DNA of 64,000 nt from Roseivirga pacifica (GTDB lineage Bacteria; Bacteroidota; Bacteroidia; Cytophagales; Cyclobacteriaceae). The translations under genes were made by a program, and so were the position numbers. Shown here in pieces: positions 53,732-62,628 of the stretch; position 1 is the stretch's first letter, and each line of letters begins with the position of its first letter. Below the pieces are notes generated by a model. That model was not told the origin of the DNA, ran no database searches, and saw nothing but the letters and a program-made list of their open reading frames with translations. The DNA lies in assembly GCF_900111145.1 (NCBI RefSeq), contig NZ_FOIR01000002.1, positions 930,001-994,000 on the forward strand, read 5' to 3'.

Positions 53732-54056
53732 TCGCTAAGTTTATGTTGGGCAGTGTTTGATAAAGAGACGACCGCAACTCATAAGCATAATCCAACGCCT
53801 TGCGACCAAAGGCTGTTAATGTATAATACCGCTTTCTTCTTCCACCACGTTCGCTTGTTGCCCCACCTTCTTCCGACTTTAAAAAGCCTTTCTTTTCCAA
53901 TCGGTTAAAAGCCGAATGCAATGCACCAATGCTAGGGTTTCTACCTGTTTTTGTTTTAAACTCATTTTTAATAGAAATGCTGTAGGCATCGTCACCCAAG
54001 GCACCAATAATTAAAAGCACAAGTTCCTCAAACTCACCAAGCTGCGTACTCTTCAT
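53724..54056 (-). CDS. PadR family transcriptional regulator (module 3)
   Basis: 110 residues. LGEFEELVLLIIGALGDDAY, PSIGALHSAFNRLEKKGFLK and RGGRRKRYYTLTAFGRKALD are PadR features. The start codon lies 195 nt from the divergent PadR of module 4. Its -7 box TATGTTTG (54061-54068) ends 4 nt before the ATG, so the message may be leaderless. Confidence 0.93.
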   Translation of the reverse strand: MKSTQLGEFEELVLLIIGALGDDAYSISIKNEFKTKTGRNPSIGALHSAFNRLEKKGFLKSEEGGATSERGGRRKRYYTLTAFGRKALDYAYELRSSLYQTLPNINLANE

Positions 54057-54060
54057 AAAA

Positions 54061-54068
54061 CAAACATA
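54061..54068 (-). promoter_or_regulatory. Candidate -7 box for PadR module 3
   Basis: TATGTTTG on the minus strand matches TAnnTTTG and lies 4 nt upstream of the ATG at 54056, giving little or no leader. Confidence 0.35.
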
Positions 54069-54169
54069 CGCAAGCCGTTTTTATTTGTTTCCTATTCGTA
54101 TAAATAATGAGTCGAATGCAAAGGTTGAAAGGACGAACGGCAGGGGTTGGAGAACTAACGACTACTAAA

Positions 54170-54242
54170 AACTACAATTAAGGTAAAAATATTTCTAGCC
54201 TCGTATTGACCTACAATCCATAATAACTACATTTAAGGTAAA
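54170..54242 (+). promoter_or_regulatory. Direct-repeat operator candidate before PadR module 4
   Basis: AACTACAATTAAGGTAAA (54170-54187) and AACTACATTTAAGGTAAA (54225-54242) are 18-bp direct repeats with one mismatch, 55 nt apart. The core CTACATTTAAGGTAA resembles CTACATTTTAGTAAG in the module 2 operator. Both sites lie in the promoter region of the PadR at 54252. Confidence 0.5.
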
Positions 54243-54251
54243 TTATAGATC

Positions 54252-54581
54252 ATGGGTAAAAATCACTTGGGTGAATTCGAAGAGATTGTACTGCTTACAG
54301 TAGCCATTTTGCATGGAGAAGCCTATGGAGTAGCCATTATAGATGAAATGGAATCGAGGCTGAACCGCTCCGTGAGCATTGGCTCACTACAAACCGTGCT
54401 GCGTAGACTTGAAGACAAAGGCTACCTCTCCTCTGAATTCGGAGAAGCTACCAGCGTACGCGGTGGTAAGCGAAAGCGCTTTTTCAGTGTAACCACGGCC
54501 GGCAAAAAAGTATTGAGAGAAGCCAAAGAGCAGCGCATGAACCTTTGGAATGCCATACCCGAAATAGCACTGACCGATTAA
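54252..54581 (+). CDS. PadR family transcriptional regulator (module 4)
   Basis: 109 residues. LGEFEEIVLLTVAILHGEAY, VSIGSLQTVLRRLEDKGYLS and RGGKRKRFFSVTTAGKKVLR are PadR features. The stop lies 4 nt before the permease ATG. It is divergent from module 3, so one regulator might act on both promoters. Confidence 0.93.
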   Translation: MGKNHLGEFEEIVLLTVAILHGEAYGVAIIDEMESRLNRSVSIGSLQTVLRRLEDKGYLSSEFGEATSVRGGKRKRFFSVTTAGKKVLREAKEQRMNLWNAIPEIALTD

Positions 54582-54585
54582 CGTC

Positions 54586-57195
54586 ATGCGGTCACATGAC
54601 GACATAAAACCACCCAGCTTTTGGCTTCGGTTCTTCAGGTGGTACTGCAGGGCCGAATATGCCGAAGACATTGAAGGCGATCTGGTCGAGCGCTTTGAAA
54701 TGCGGGCGAGTAAACACGGTGCTAAGCAGGCAAAAAGGCGGTTCAGAGCAGATGTACTGAAACTCTTTCGCCCTAGCATGATCAAAAAATTAGAAGGAAA
54801 TCAAAAACTCAATTATTACGGTATGTTCAAACACAACTTTAAAATCACTATTAGAAGCTTCGCAAAATACCGAAGCACCTTTATCATCAACCTTCTGGGC
54901 CTATCCACTGGCTTGGCCAGCGCCTTGTTCATTTACTTATGGGTACAAGCCGAAATGAGCATGGACAAATTTCATGAGCATGATGAACAGCTTTATCAGG
55001 TTATGCTAAACCATGAGGAGTCAGGAAAAATCAACACAAAAGATGGCACTCAAGGTTTGTTAGCCGCAGCCCTTGAAGAAGAGGTGCCCGAGATTGCCAC
55101 AGCTATTCAAGCCACCCCTACTCATTGGTTCGGTCAAATGCCTTTGAGTACCGAAGACAAAACCATCAAAGCCATTGGTAAATTTGCCGATCCGGCATAC
55201 TTCGAAATGTTCTCGTTCCCATTCATTCAAGGAGAACCCAAAACAGCACTGAAAGACAAAGGCTCAATTGTTATTTCCAATAGCCTTGCAACCCGGTTAT
55301 TTGGCAGTCCAGAAGCCGCGTTTGGCCAAACAATCAAATGGCAGCTGCTCAACTTTACAGATGAATACAAAGTAGCTGGCGTTTTCAAAGACCTGCCTTC
55401 CAACACCACTGATGATTTTGAGTTTATTCTAGCTTTTGACAAGTTTCGCGATATTCTACCTCCAGAAGCTATTCACTGGGGCAACTACAACGCAGAAACC
55501 TATGTTTTGCTAGCTGAGGGAACAGACGTAAACGCCTTAAATGCAAAACTCAAAAGCTTTGTAAAGGATAAGGTAGAATGGTCTAATGTAGAGCCATTTG
55601 TTCGCCCGTTTTCCGATAGGTACCTCTACACCAAATATGAAAATGGCGTACAGGCAGGCGGAAGAATTGAGTACATAAAACTCTTCACCGTTGTATCGGT
55701 TTTCATTCTATTAATTGCCTGCATCAACTTTATCAACCTTTCTACGGCAAAAGCTTCTACCAGAGCAAAAGAAATTGGGGTTAAAAAGGCTATTGGCGCG
55801 AAAAGGAACAGCCTTGCAGTACAGTACTTGCAAGAAGCAGTACTTATGACGGTGATCTCTGTGATAGTAGCGATTGGCTTGGTGATACTGTTACTTCCAC
55901 AGTTCAATCAAATTACTGGCCACCAGATTCGGTTAAATTTTGATCTTCCACTGATTTACATACTTATAGGAATTTCGGCAACCACGGGCCTTCTTGCGGG
56001 CAGCTACCCTGCCATTTTTCTTTCAAGCCTAAAACCAGTAGCTACACTCAAAGGAAAACTCAACGTTTCGTTTGGAGAAACTTGGATACGCAAAGGCTTG
56101 GTGGTTTTTCAGTTTGTGCTTTCCGTGGTTTTAATCTCTTCGGTATTGGTGGTCACCAAACAAATAGCCTTTATTCAGAAGAAAAACATAGGCTATAATA
56201 GAGACAACCTTGTGCTTTTTGCCAACGATGGAAAAATTGCTGATGACTTCAACACCTTCCTTTTAGACCTACAGAACATCCCTGGTGTAGTTAATGCCGG
56301 AGGAACTACCCACACCATTATAAGCGGTGGCAACTATACCACGGACTTCCATTGGGAAGGCGAGAACCCTGAAGTTCAAACCCAGTTTGGCAACATGACG
56401 GTAACCTACGACTTTATTGAAACCTTAGGCGTAGAAATTAAAGAAGGCAGAAGCTTTTCACGGGAATTTAGCACCGACACGGACAAACTGATACTCAATG
56501 AAAAGGCCATAGAAGTAATGGGCTATGAAAACCCTATTGGTAGAAAAGTAAGGCTTTGGGGCAATGACATGACGATTATCGGAGTAGTAAAAGACTTTAA
56601 CTTCAGCTCATTGCACGAAGACATCATCCCTATGTTCTTTAAACTCGATAATGTTTCAACCTTCAATATCCTAACCCGCATTCAGGCGGGAAATGAAAGC
56701 AACACGCTAGATAGAATTGCTGAACTATACAAAACATACAACCCAGAATACGAGTTCGCCTACAGCTTTTTAGATCAGGAATTCGCCAAACAATATCTGG
56801 CAGAACAGCGCATTTCAAAGCTCACCAAATACTTTGGCATATTAGCCATAATCATTTCTTGCCTTGGTCTTTTCGGCCTAACTGCCTTTACTATAGAAAG
56901 AAGGTTAAAGGAAATAAGCATTCGCAAAGTACTTGGTTCCAACGCTTGGAGTATAATTACACTACTGAACAAGCAGTTCTCTATGCTAGTGCTTTTGGCC
57001 ATACTCATTGGTCTGCCAATTAGCTATTGGACTACTAAAGAGTGGCTAAATGGCTATGCCTATAAAATTGAATTGCAATGGTGGTTCTTTGTATTAGCCG
57101 GAGCACTCACCCTGCTCATTGCTTGGCTCACAGTAAGTATTCAAACTTTTAAAACTGCCAAGCTCAATCCGGCCAAATCGCTGCGCACTGAATGA
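54586..57195 (+). CDS. FtsX/MacB-type permease with prefix domain (module 4)
   Basis: 869 residues. Prefix domain KPPSFWLRFFRWYCRAEYAE and EGDLVERFEMRA, then a first transmembrane helix, MacB-like periplasmic domain, FtsX core 1 (CINFINLSTAKASTRAKEIG, then VKKAIGAKRNSL) and core 2 (CLGLFGLTAFTIERRLKEIS, then IRKVLGSNAWSI). It ends NPAKSLRTE. A strong terminator follows. As with the other modules no ATPase gene is adjacent, so the energy source is unclear. Confidence 0.88.
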   Translation: MRSHDDIKPPSFWLRFFRWYCRAEYAEDIEGDLVERFEMRASKHGAKQAKRRFRADVLKLFRPSMIKKLEGNQKLNYYGMFKHNFKITIRSFAKYRSTFIINLLGLSTGLASALFIYLWVQAEMSMDKFHEHDEQLYQVMLNHEESGKINTKDGTQGLLAAALEEEVPEIATAIQATPTHWFGQMPLSTEDKTIKAIGKFADPAYFEMFSFPFIQGEPKTALKDKGSIVISNSLATRLFGSPEAAFGQTIKWQLLNFTDEYKVAGVFKDLPSNTTDDFEFILAFDKFRDILPPEAIHWGNYNAETYVLLAEGTDVNALNAKLKSFVKDKVEWSNVEPFVRPFSDRYLYTKYENGVQAGGRIEYIKLFTVVSVFILLIACINFINLSTAKASTRAKEIGVKKAIGAKRNSLAVQYLQEAVLMTVISVIVAIGLVILLLPQFNQITGHQIRLNFDLPLIYILIGISATTGLLAGSYPAIFLSSLKPVATLKGKLNVSFGETWIRKGLVVFQFVLSVVLISSVLVVTKQIAFIQKKNIGYNRDNLVLFANDGKIADDFNTFLLDLQNIPGVVNAGGTTHTIISGGNYTTDFHWEGENPEVQTQFGNMTVTYDFIETLGVEIKEGRSFSREFSTDTDKLILNEKAIEVMGYENPIGRKVRLWGNDMTIIGVVKDFNFSSLHEDIIPMFFKLDNVSTFNILTRIQAGNESNTLDRIAELYKTYNPEYEFAYSFLDQEFAKQYLAEQRISKLTKYFGILAIIISCLGLFGLTAFTIERRLKEISIRKVLGSNAWSIITLLNKQFSMLVLLAILIGLPISYWTTKEWLNGYAYKIELQWWFFVLAGALTLLIAWLTVSIQTFKTAKLNPAKSLRTE

Positions 57196-57204
57196 TGAAA
57201 AATA

Positions 57205-57232
57205 GAAAGGCCGCTCAAATGAGCGGCCTTTC
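57205..57232 (+). terminator. Terminator after permease 4
   Basis: A 12-bp stem GAAAGGCCGCTC / GAGCGGCCTTTC with loop AAAT lies 9 nt after the permease stop; a short T-rich stretch follows. Confidence 0.85.
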
Positions 57233-57263
57233 CTTTGACAAATATTCAACACACATATTAGTT

Positions 57264-58061
57264 CTAATTCAAAATAAGGTCGACCACGCGCACCCAGCCT
57301 TTTGGCCCAACACCCGAAATACCTTGTGCCGTTACATCGGCAAGTTCAGCCCATTCACCATCCGGTCGCTGCACTAAAAACGGATTATCTACAGCCGCCA
57401 GCATTTCTGCATCATTCTGACTATCCCCAATGGCAAAGGTTTCTAGGTCATCGTTTTCGCGCGCATATAGCTCTATCAGTATCTCAACTGCCTTGCCTTT
57501 ATTAGCATACTTGCTTATCACAGTTTCAAACTTGCTACCAGGAATACTTCTAAACCCGTTGGCATCAATGGCAGTGTAAAAACTCTCACTCAAAGACCCT
57601 CTCAAAATGGTTTCGGAATAATCCCTGGCCTTAGCTCTTCTGGCCGATTTTAAATCCAAACCAGTAAGCATGGAAATTTCTTCGGGCGGAAGGTCTTCGT
57701 ACATCATAAAATTTAGCCCCAACTGCTCTCTTTTCGCCAAAAGCACCGAACGAATACTATCTACCGACTTGCCCAAGCAAATCACCTCATAATCGCCAGT
57801 TACATAAGTATTGTAAGGAATTGATTGCTTAAAGTAGCCTTTTGGGATGTATATAGCTGAGCCATTTTCCACAATAAAAGGATCTCGAATCCCCAAGCTC
57901 TCACGATAAAACTCTTGTTCGTTTCGTGTTTTTGAGCTGCAAAAAATAACCGGCACCCCAGCCGACTTTAACTTTTCGATTGCTTCGATTGACTGCATGA
58001 ATGAATACGATTTCAAGTCTAGCAGGGTGCCGTCTAAATCAGTAAATACAAGTTTCTTCAT
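57264..58061 (-). CDS. mpgP: Mannosyl-3-phosphoglycerate phosphatase
   Basis: 265 residues, HAD superfamily type IIB. Motif I LVFTDLDGTLLDL (Asp8, Asp10), motif II FCSSKTRNEQEF, and motif IV FAIGDSQNDAEMLAAV. The C2-type cap domain is present. It removes phosphate from mannosyl-3-phosphoglycerate to give mannosylglycerate. It starts right at the stop of mpgS, so the two are one operon. The pairing with MpgS makes this assignment firm. Confidence 0.9.
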   Translation of the reverse strand: MKKLVFTDLDGTLLDLKSYSFMQSIEAIEKLKSAGVPVIFCSSKTRNEQEFYRESLGIRDPFIVENGSAIYIPKGYFKQSIPYNTYVTGDYEVICLGKSVDSIRSVLLAKREQLGLNFMMYEDLPPEEISMLTGLDLKSARRAKARDYSETILRGSLSESFYTAIDANGFRSIPGSKFETVISKYANKGKAVEILIELYARENDDLETFAIGDSQNDAEMLAAVDNPFLVQRPDGEWAELADVTAQGISGVGPKGWVRVVDLILN

Positions 58062-59369
58062 TTATTTTACTTCAAGCTTTTCGTGTTTTTCAGGTAAATG
58101 GTCGGTAGTCACCACCTTTTCTCTCATTAACCCATTTCTACCATTTATATACTTATAGTCCTTCAAATCGGCTTTCAAGTATTCAGCGTAAGCTGTCTTC
58201 TTAAGCGTGTCTTTAAACTTCAGCATATTCACTTTGGTAAGTGCAGGGTAATAGCGTAGCGTATTCGGCACCTCTTCACCCTCGGCAATCAATCCGCGGC
58301 TAATCAGGTCTTGGTGAATTTCTTCCTTTAAATGGTCGGGACAGATGGGTGAATGATAGATTGACTCCATCGCTTCCCTACTCATCGATTTAACATGCTC
58401 TTCTCCCTTTACTTCATGCAAGTGAGGGTTTCTACTTTCAATCTGATAAAACTCCACGCCTTGCTTCATTATTTCTGGTTGCGGAGAGCCTACAATCCCA
58501 CCAAATCGCTCCAGCACATTAATGTAGTGGTAAGGCTCTATGGAATATCCCGAAGAATAATCGATGTTCATAGCCAAATCGAGCGACATGGCATGCTCAC
58601 CAGCATTTCCTGTTTTGATAATTTCGGTACCGTAGCCAGTGTAGCTCGAAACCAAGCTGTTGAGAATTTTATTGGTATGCTCAGAGGCACGGCCCCTTTT
58701 TGCAAAAAACAGGTTCGACTCTACAATTTTTGGTTTGCTGTGCCAGGCAATGCGTACCATCGCATATTTCGACTTGGCTGCATACAAAGCCGCACTGTAT
58801 TCCTGCACATATTCATAAACCGCCCCAGGGAAGTAATTATCAGAATCGATAAAGCCGATGTACTTTTTACCACTTAGATAAGCCAAAATGGTACTGAGAA
58901 TCATTCCTTCGGCTTTACCATTACGCACCAAACCATTATCGTCTAAAATATGCGGATAACCCGCATTTTTACAGGCTTCCGCCAGCTTAGGGTCCTTTTG
59001 ATGCACAATGAAGATCTCCTTCTTCATAAACTTGGCAATGTGCTCCAAGGCGTCTTTTTCAATTTTAAAACGATCGACCGGTGTTCGCTTACTGTTAGAA
59101 ACTATAATCACCTGGCAGTGATGTGGAATACCAGCCAAAACCCCTTCTAGCAATTTGATTTTTTCGTCCTTAATCGGAACCACTATGGCCATTTCTTCCT
59201 GCACAGCCTGAATAGATTCGTAGGCCACACGAGTTATCACCCTTCTCTCCTTTTCTTTTGGTTCGTTCTTGGTGTGCTTTAGTCCAGCATCAAGCTCCCA
59301 CACCTTTTGCACATCGTGAAACTTAATGGGACCAAATCGCTCAACTTCTCTAGGGATTTCAATTCTCAT
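58062..59369 (-). CDS. mpgS: Mannosyl-3-phosphoglycerate synthase
   Basis: 435 residues. MRIEIPREVERFGPIKFHDV begins the GT55-type enzyme; AIVVPIKDEKIKLLEGVLAG and YIGFIDSDNYFPGAVYEYVQ, with the Asp-Ser-Asp region for the nucleotide-sugar metal, plus GNAGEHAMSLDLAMNIDYSS, fit MpgS. It joins mannose from GDP-mannose to 3-phosphoglycerate in the cytoplasm. Together with mpgP it makes the compatible solute mannosylglycerate, common in thermophiles and some marine bacteria. Confidence 0.93.
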   Translation of the reverse strand: MRIEIPREVERFGPIKFHDVQKVWELDAGLKHTKNEPKEKERRVITRVAYESIQAVQEEMAIVVPIKDEKIKLLEGVLAGIPHHCQVIIVSNSKRTPVDRFKIEKDALEHIAKFMKKEIFIVHQKDPKLAEACKNAGYPHILDDNGLVRNGKAEGMILSTILAYLSGKKYIGFIDSDNYFPGAVYEYVQEYSAALYAAKSKYAMVRIAWHSKPKIVESNLFFAKRGRASEHTNKILNSLVSSYTGYGTEIIKTGNAGEHAMSLDLAMNIDYSSGYSIEPYHYINVLERFGGIVGSPQPEIMKQGVEFYQIESRNPHLHEVKGEEHVKSMSREAMESIYHSPICPDHLKEEIHQDLISRGLIAEGEEVPNTLRYYPALTKVNMLKFKDTLKKTAYAEYLKADLKDYKYINGRNGLMREKVVTTDHLPEKHEKLEVK

Positions 59370-59592
59370 AACGTAAATCTAATCAACACACGTTAAATTT
59401 TAACCCAACTTTTTATTAAAAAACGCAAACGGTTTCTAAAACAGTTATTTTTTAAACCAATCAAACGATAATCAACAAAAAACTATCACCTACCCACCTA
59501 TAGACAACCCTCTTCTGAGGTAATTTTTGAGATTCTTTAACAAACAGAGCAAATGAAAAGCCCGAATAATTTCTTTATTTCGTGACTTGAAT

Positions 59593-60132
59593 ATGAATGT
59601 GATGAAAAGACTGTTGGTTATTACCCTATTTACTTCGCTTGCTGTGCTAGGCTGCAAAAAGGACAATGCACCGGTTGCGACTAACTACTACTTTAACTAC
59701 AAAGTGAGAATTAGTGACAAAATAGACGAACCAACCATCATCAATGGCTATTACGGCAAAGTGCGAAAGTACGAAGGCAACTTTATGCCTAGCCCAGATA
59801 CAGAGGCAAGACAGCCAGAAGTAGCAGAAAACATTCTTCTATTCTTTGAAGCCCGTTTTGAAGAGGAAATTGCAGAAACTGAAATAACCAAAAACGGCAC
59901 TACATTCTTCAATTTAAAAGCCATAGAAAAGAAAGGCATTCAACCAAAAGTGATTGTTTTCCCTAATGATGACGGCTTTTACCAAATTGACACCAACGGA
60001 AACGAATACATTGCCCTAATTCGAATTAACGCCAAACACGGCTATTACAACGGTGGTCTTCAGAAATTTGGCGGACTTAACAACGAACTCAAAGAGCACG
60101 AAATGCGCATTGATTACAATGCAACTTTCTAA
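59593..60132 (+). CDS. Lipoprotein of unknown function
   Basis: 179 residues from ATG 59593 (59602 is the alternative; a TTG lies just before). The signal peptide MKRLLVITLFTSLAVLGC ends at the lipidated Cys, followed by KKDN. The mature part is beta-rich (VRISDKIDEPTIINGYYGKV, then FFEARFEEEIAETEITKNGT). No family was recognised. It is divergent from mpgS and lies 66 nt before the helicase gene on the same strand. Confidence 0.75.
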   Translation: MNVMKRLLVITLFTSLAVLGCKKDNAPVATNYYFNYKVRISDKIDEPTIINGYYGKVRKYEGNFMPSPDTEARQPEVAENILLFFEARFEEEIAETEITKNGTTFFNLKAIEKKGIQPKVIVFPNDDGFYQIDTNGNEYIALIRINAKHGYYNGGLQKFGGLNNELKEHEMRIDYNATF

Positions 60133-60169
60133 GCGCAATTAAATTCTTCCAAAACACCTTCCCGCTCAT

Positions 60170-60177
60170 TATGTTTG
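60170..60177 (+). promoter_or_regulatory. Candidate -7 box for the helicase gene
   Basis: TATGTTTG, a full TAnnTTTG match, 22-29 nt upstream of the GTG start at 60199. Confidence 0.4.
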
Positions 60178-60198
60178 TCTTAAAGGCAATCAGTAATT

Positions 60199-62628
60199 GT
60201 GAGCGATATATCTCCGGCTTTAGCATGGTTTAAGTCCAAGGAATGGACGGCATTTGAGTTTCAGCAAGCAACTTGGCAAGCTTACCTTGCCGGTAAAAGT
60301 GGGCTATTAAATGCACCCACAGGCAGCGGTAAAACCTACGCTATTTGGCTAGGTTGCGTACTAGAAGCCCTGCAAAGCCCAAAAGTAGAAACGGGCCTTC
60401 AGGTAATTTGGGTAACCCCATTACGCGCACTTGCCAAGGACATTCGCAATGCCATGCAGTTAACCTGCAATGAAATGGGCTTAAACTGGGAAGTTGGTCT
60501 GCGCACAGGAGACACCTCGACCAAGGAACGCGCGGCACAGAAAAAACAAATGCCTCAAGCCTTGGTAACCACCCCAGAGAGCATACACGTGCTTTTAAGC
60601 CAAAAAGACGCAGCCAAGACCTTTAAAAAACTAAAGACCGTTGTTGTTGACGAATGGCACGAACTTATTGGAGGAAAACGCGGGGTCCAGATGGAACTTG
60701 CCTTAGCCTATTTCAGACACCTAAACCCAAAGCCTATAAAAACCTGGGCCATATCGGCCACCATTGGTAATCTGCAAGAAGCTGCCCAAGTTTTACTAGG
60801 CGACCTTTACAGCGACTGTGCTATAATTCGCGCCAATCTCAACAAAAAGATAGTGATAGAATCAATACTACCAGATGATGTAAAGTCACTGCCATGGTCG
60901 GGCCATTTAGGCACCAACATGCTCCCCAGCGTTATTCCGATTCTCGAAGCCAACAACTCCACCCTACTTTTTACCAATGTGAGGTCGCAGACAGAGGTTT
61001 GGTATCAAAAACTGATGGACAAAGCACCAGAGTTAGCAGGCTTGGTTGCCATGCATCATGGCTCATTAGATACTAAGGTGAGACAATGGGTAGAAGATGC
61101 TCTTCATGCCGGAAAACTAAAATGCGTGGTTTGCACCTCTAGCCTCGATTTGGGCGTAGACTTTCGCCCTGTAGATATGGTTATTCAAGTAGGAGGACCA
61201 AAAGGTATAGCCCGTTTCTTTCAGCGTGCCGGCCGTAGTGGCCATCAGCCAGGCGCCACTAGTAAAATCTACTTTCTACCTACCCACTCGCTCGAACTTA
61301 TTGAAGCAGCAGTACTTAAAGAAGCCATTGCTAACAAACAATTCGAAAGCAGAAACCCACTTAAAAAATCGATAGACGTGCTGGTGCAGTACTTGGTTAC
61401 ACTGGCCGTTGGACCAGGTTTTTATCCAGAAACCACTTTGGAACAAATAAGACAAAGCCATGCATATGCTAAACTAACTGACCAAGAATGGAGCTGGTGC
61501 CTTGAATTTATAACAACAGGAGGCAGTTCACTTAGCGCTTATGATGAATACGCCAAGGTAGAAATTGAACCAGATGGCAGGTACGTTGTAAAAAGCCGAA
61601 AAACCGCCATGAGACATCGTTTATCCATGGGGACAATAGTTTCGGACCCCGTTATAAAAGTGCGTTATGCTGGTGGAAAGTACATTGGCACTGTTGAAGA
61701 ATACTTTATTAGCCATTTGAAAATAGGAGACACTTTTTGGTTTGCGGGCAGAAATCTAGAACTGGTGAGACTAAAAGACATGACAGCTACCGTTCGCAAT
61801 TCGAAGAAGAAAACCGGGCCAATTCCTCGCTGGGGAGGCGGCAAAGCATCATTCACATCTCTCCTTTCCGATGCCATGCGCCAAAAAATCGAAGACGCGT
61901 CAAAAGGAGTTTTTGAAGGCCCAGAAATGCAAAAACTAAAGCCATTACTGGAAAAACACGCAAAGCTTTCTGCCCTACCACACACCAACCAGCTTTTGGT
62001 AGAACAAATTAAGTCTGACGAGGGAACGCATATATACATGTATCCGCTCGAAGGCAAATACATTCACGATGTACTGGCAGCACTACTGGCCTACCGAATA
62101 AGCGTGAGCCAGCCAATTTCCTTTTCCATCGCCTCGAATGATTATGGTTTTGAAATCTTAACCGACCTAGACATTGAAATTGAAGACTTTTTAGAACTAG
62201 ACCTCTTCAGTGAAGAAAACCTGATGGACGACATATATGCCAGCATTAACAATACTGAAATGGCCAAACGCAAGTTTAGAGATATTGCTGCCATTTCTGG
62301 GCTTATTTTTCAAGGTTACCCAGGTAAAAACGTTACAAACAAACACCTACAGGCCTCTTCCAGCATGATCTTCAAGGTTTTTCAAGATTATGACCCAGAG
62401 AACCTCCTACTGAAACAAGCCAACGAAGAAGTACTTTCGCTTCAGTTTGAAAAATCAAGATTGAAATCTGCATTATCGAGAATCAACCAACAAGAGATTA
62501 TTGTAAAAAAGTTATCTCAACCCACCCCGTTCTGTTTCCCTATAATGGTAGACCGCTTACGAGAACGCTACACAAACGAACTACTATCCGAAAGAATAGC
62601 CAAAATGCAACTGGAGTTCGGAGACTAA
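60199..62628 (+). CDS. Lhr-like DEXH helicase (ligase-associated type)
   Basis: 809 residues from GTG 60199. Q-like region FKSKEWTAFEFQQATWQAYL, Walker A NAPTGSGKTYAIWLG, motif II TVVVDEWHELIGG, SATIGN (motif III), and motif VI QRAGRSGHQPGATSKIYFL. After the two RecA domains there is an Lhr-type winged helix and a C-terminal domain. The arrangement fits the ligase-associated DNA damage response DEXH helicase family. It probably unwinds DNA 3' to 5'. The usual neighbours (ATP-dependent ligase, exonuclease, phosphoesterase) are not in the window. Confidence 0.9.
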   Translation: MSDISPALAWFKSKEWTAFEFQQATWQAYLAGKSGLLNAPTGSGKTYAIWLGCVLEALQSPKVETGLQVIWVTPLRALAKDIRNAMQLTCNEMGLNWEVGLRTGDTSTKERAAQKKQMPQALVTTPESIHVLLSQKDAAKTFKKLKTVVVDEWHELIGGKRGVQMELALAYFRHLNPKPIKTWAISATIGNLQEAAQVLLGDLYSDCAIIRANLNKKIVIESILPDDVKSLPWSGHLGTNMLPSVIPILEANNSTLLFTNVRSQTEVWYQKLMDKAPELAGLVAMHHGSLDTKVRQWVEDALHAGKLKCVVCTSSLDLGVDFRPVDMVIQVGGPKGIARFFQRAGRSGHQPGATSKIYFLPTHSLELIEAAVLKEAIANKQFESRNPLKKSIDVLVQYLVTLAVGPGFYPETTLEQIRQSHAYAKLTDQEWSWCLEFITTGGSSLSAYDEYAKVEIEPDGRYVVKSRKTAMRHRLSMGTIVSDPVIKVRYAGGKYIGTVEEYFISHLKIGDTFWFAGRNLELVRLKDMTATVRNSKKKTGPIPRWGGGKASFTSLLSDAMRQKIEDASKGVFEGPEMQKLKPLLEKHAKLSALPHTNQLLVEQIKSDEGTHIYMYPLEGKYIHDVLAALLAYRISVSQPISFSIASNDYGFEILTDLDIEIEDFLELDLFSEENLMDDIYASINNTEMAKRKFRDIAAISGLIFQGYPGKNVTNKHLQASSSMIFKVFQDYDPENLLLKQANEEVLSLQFEKSRLKSALSRINQQEIIVKKLSQPTPFCFPIMVDRLRERYTNELLSERIAKMQLEFGD

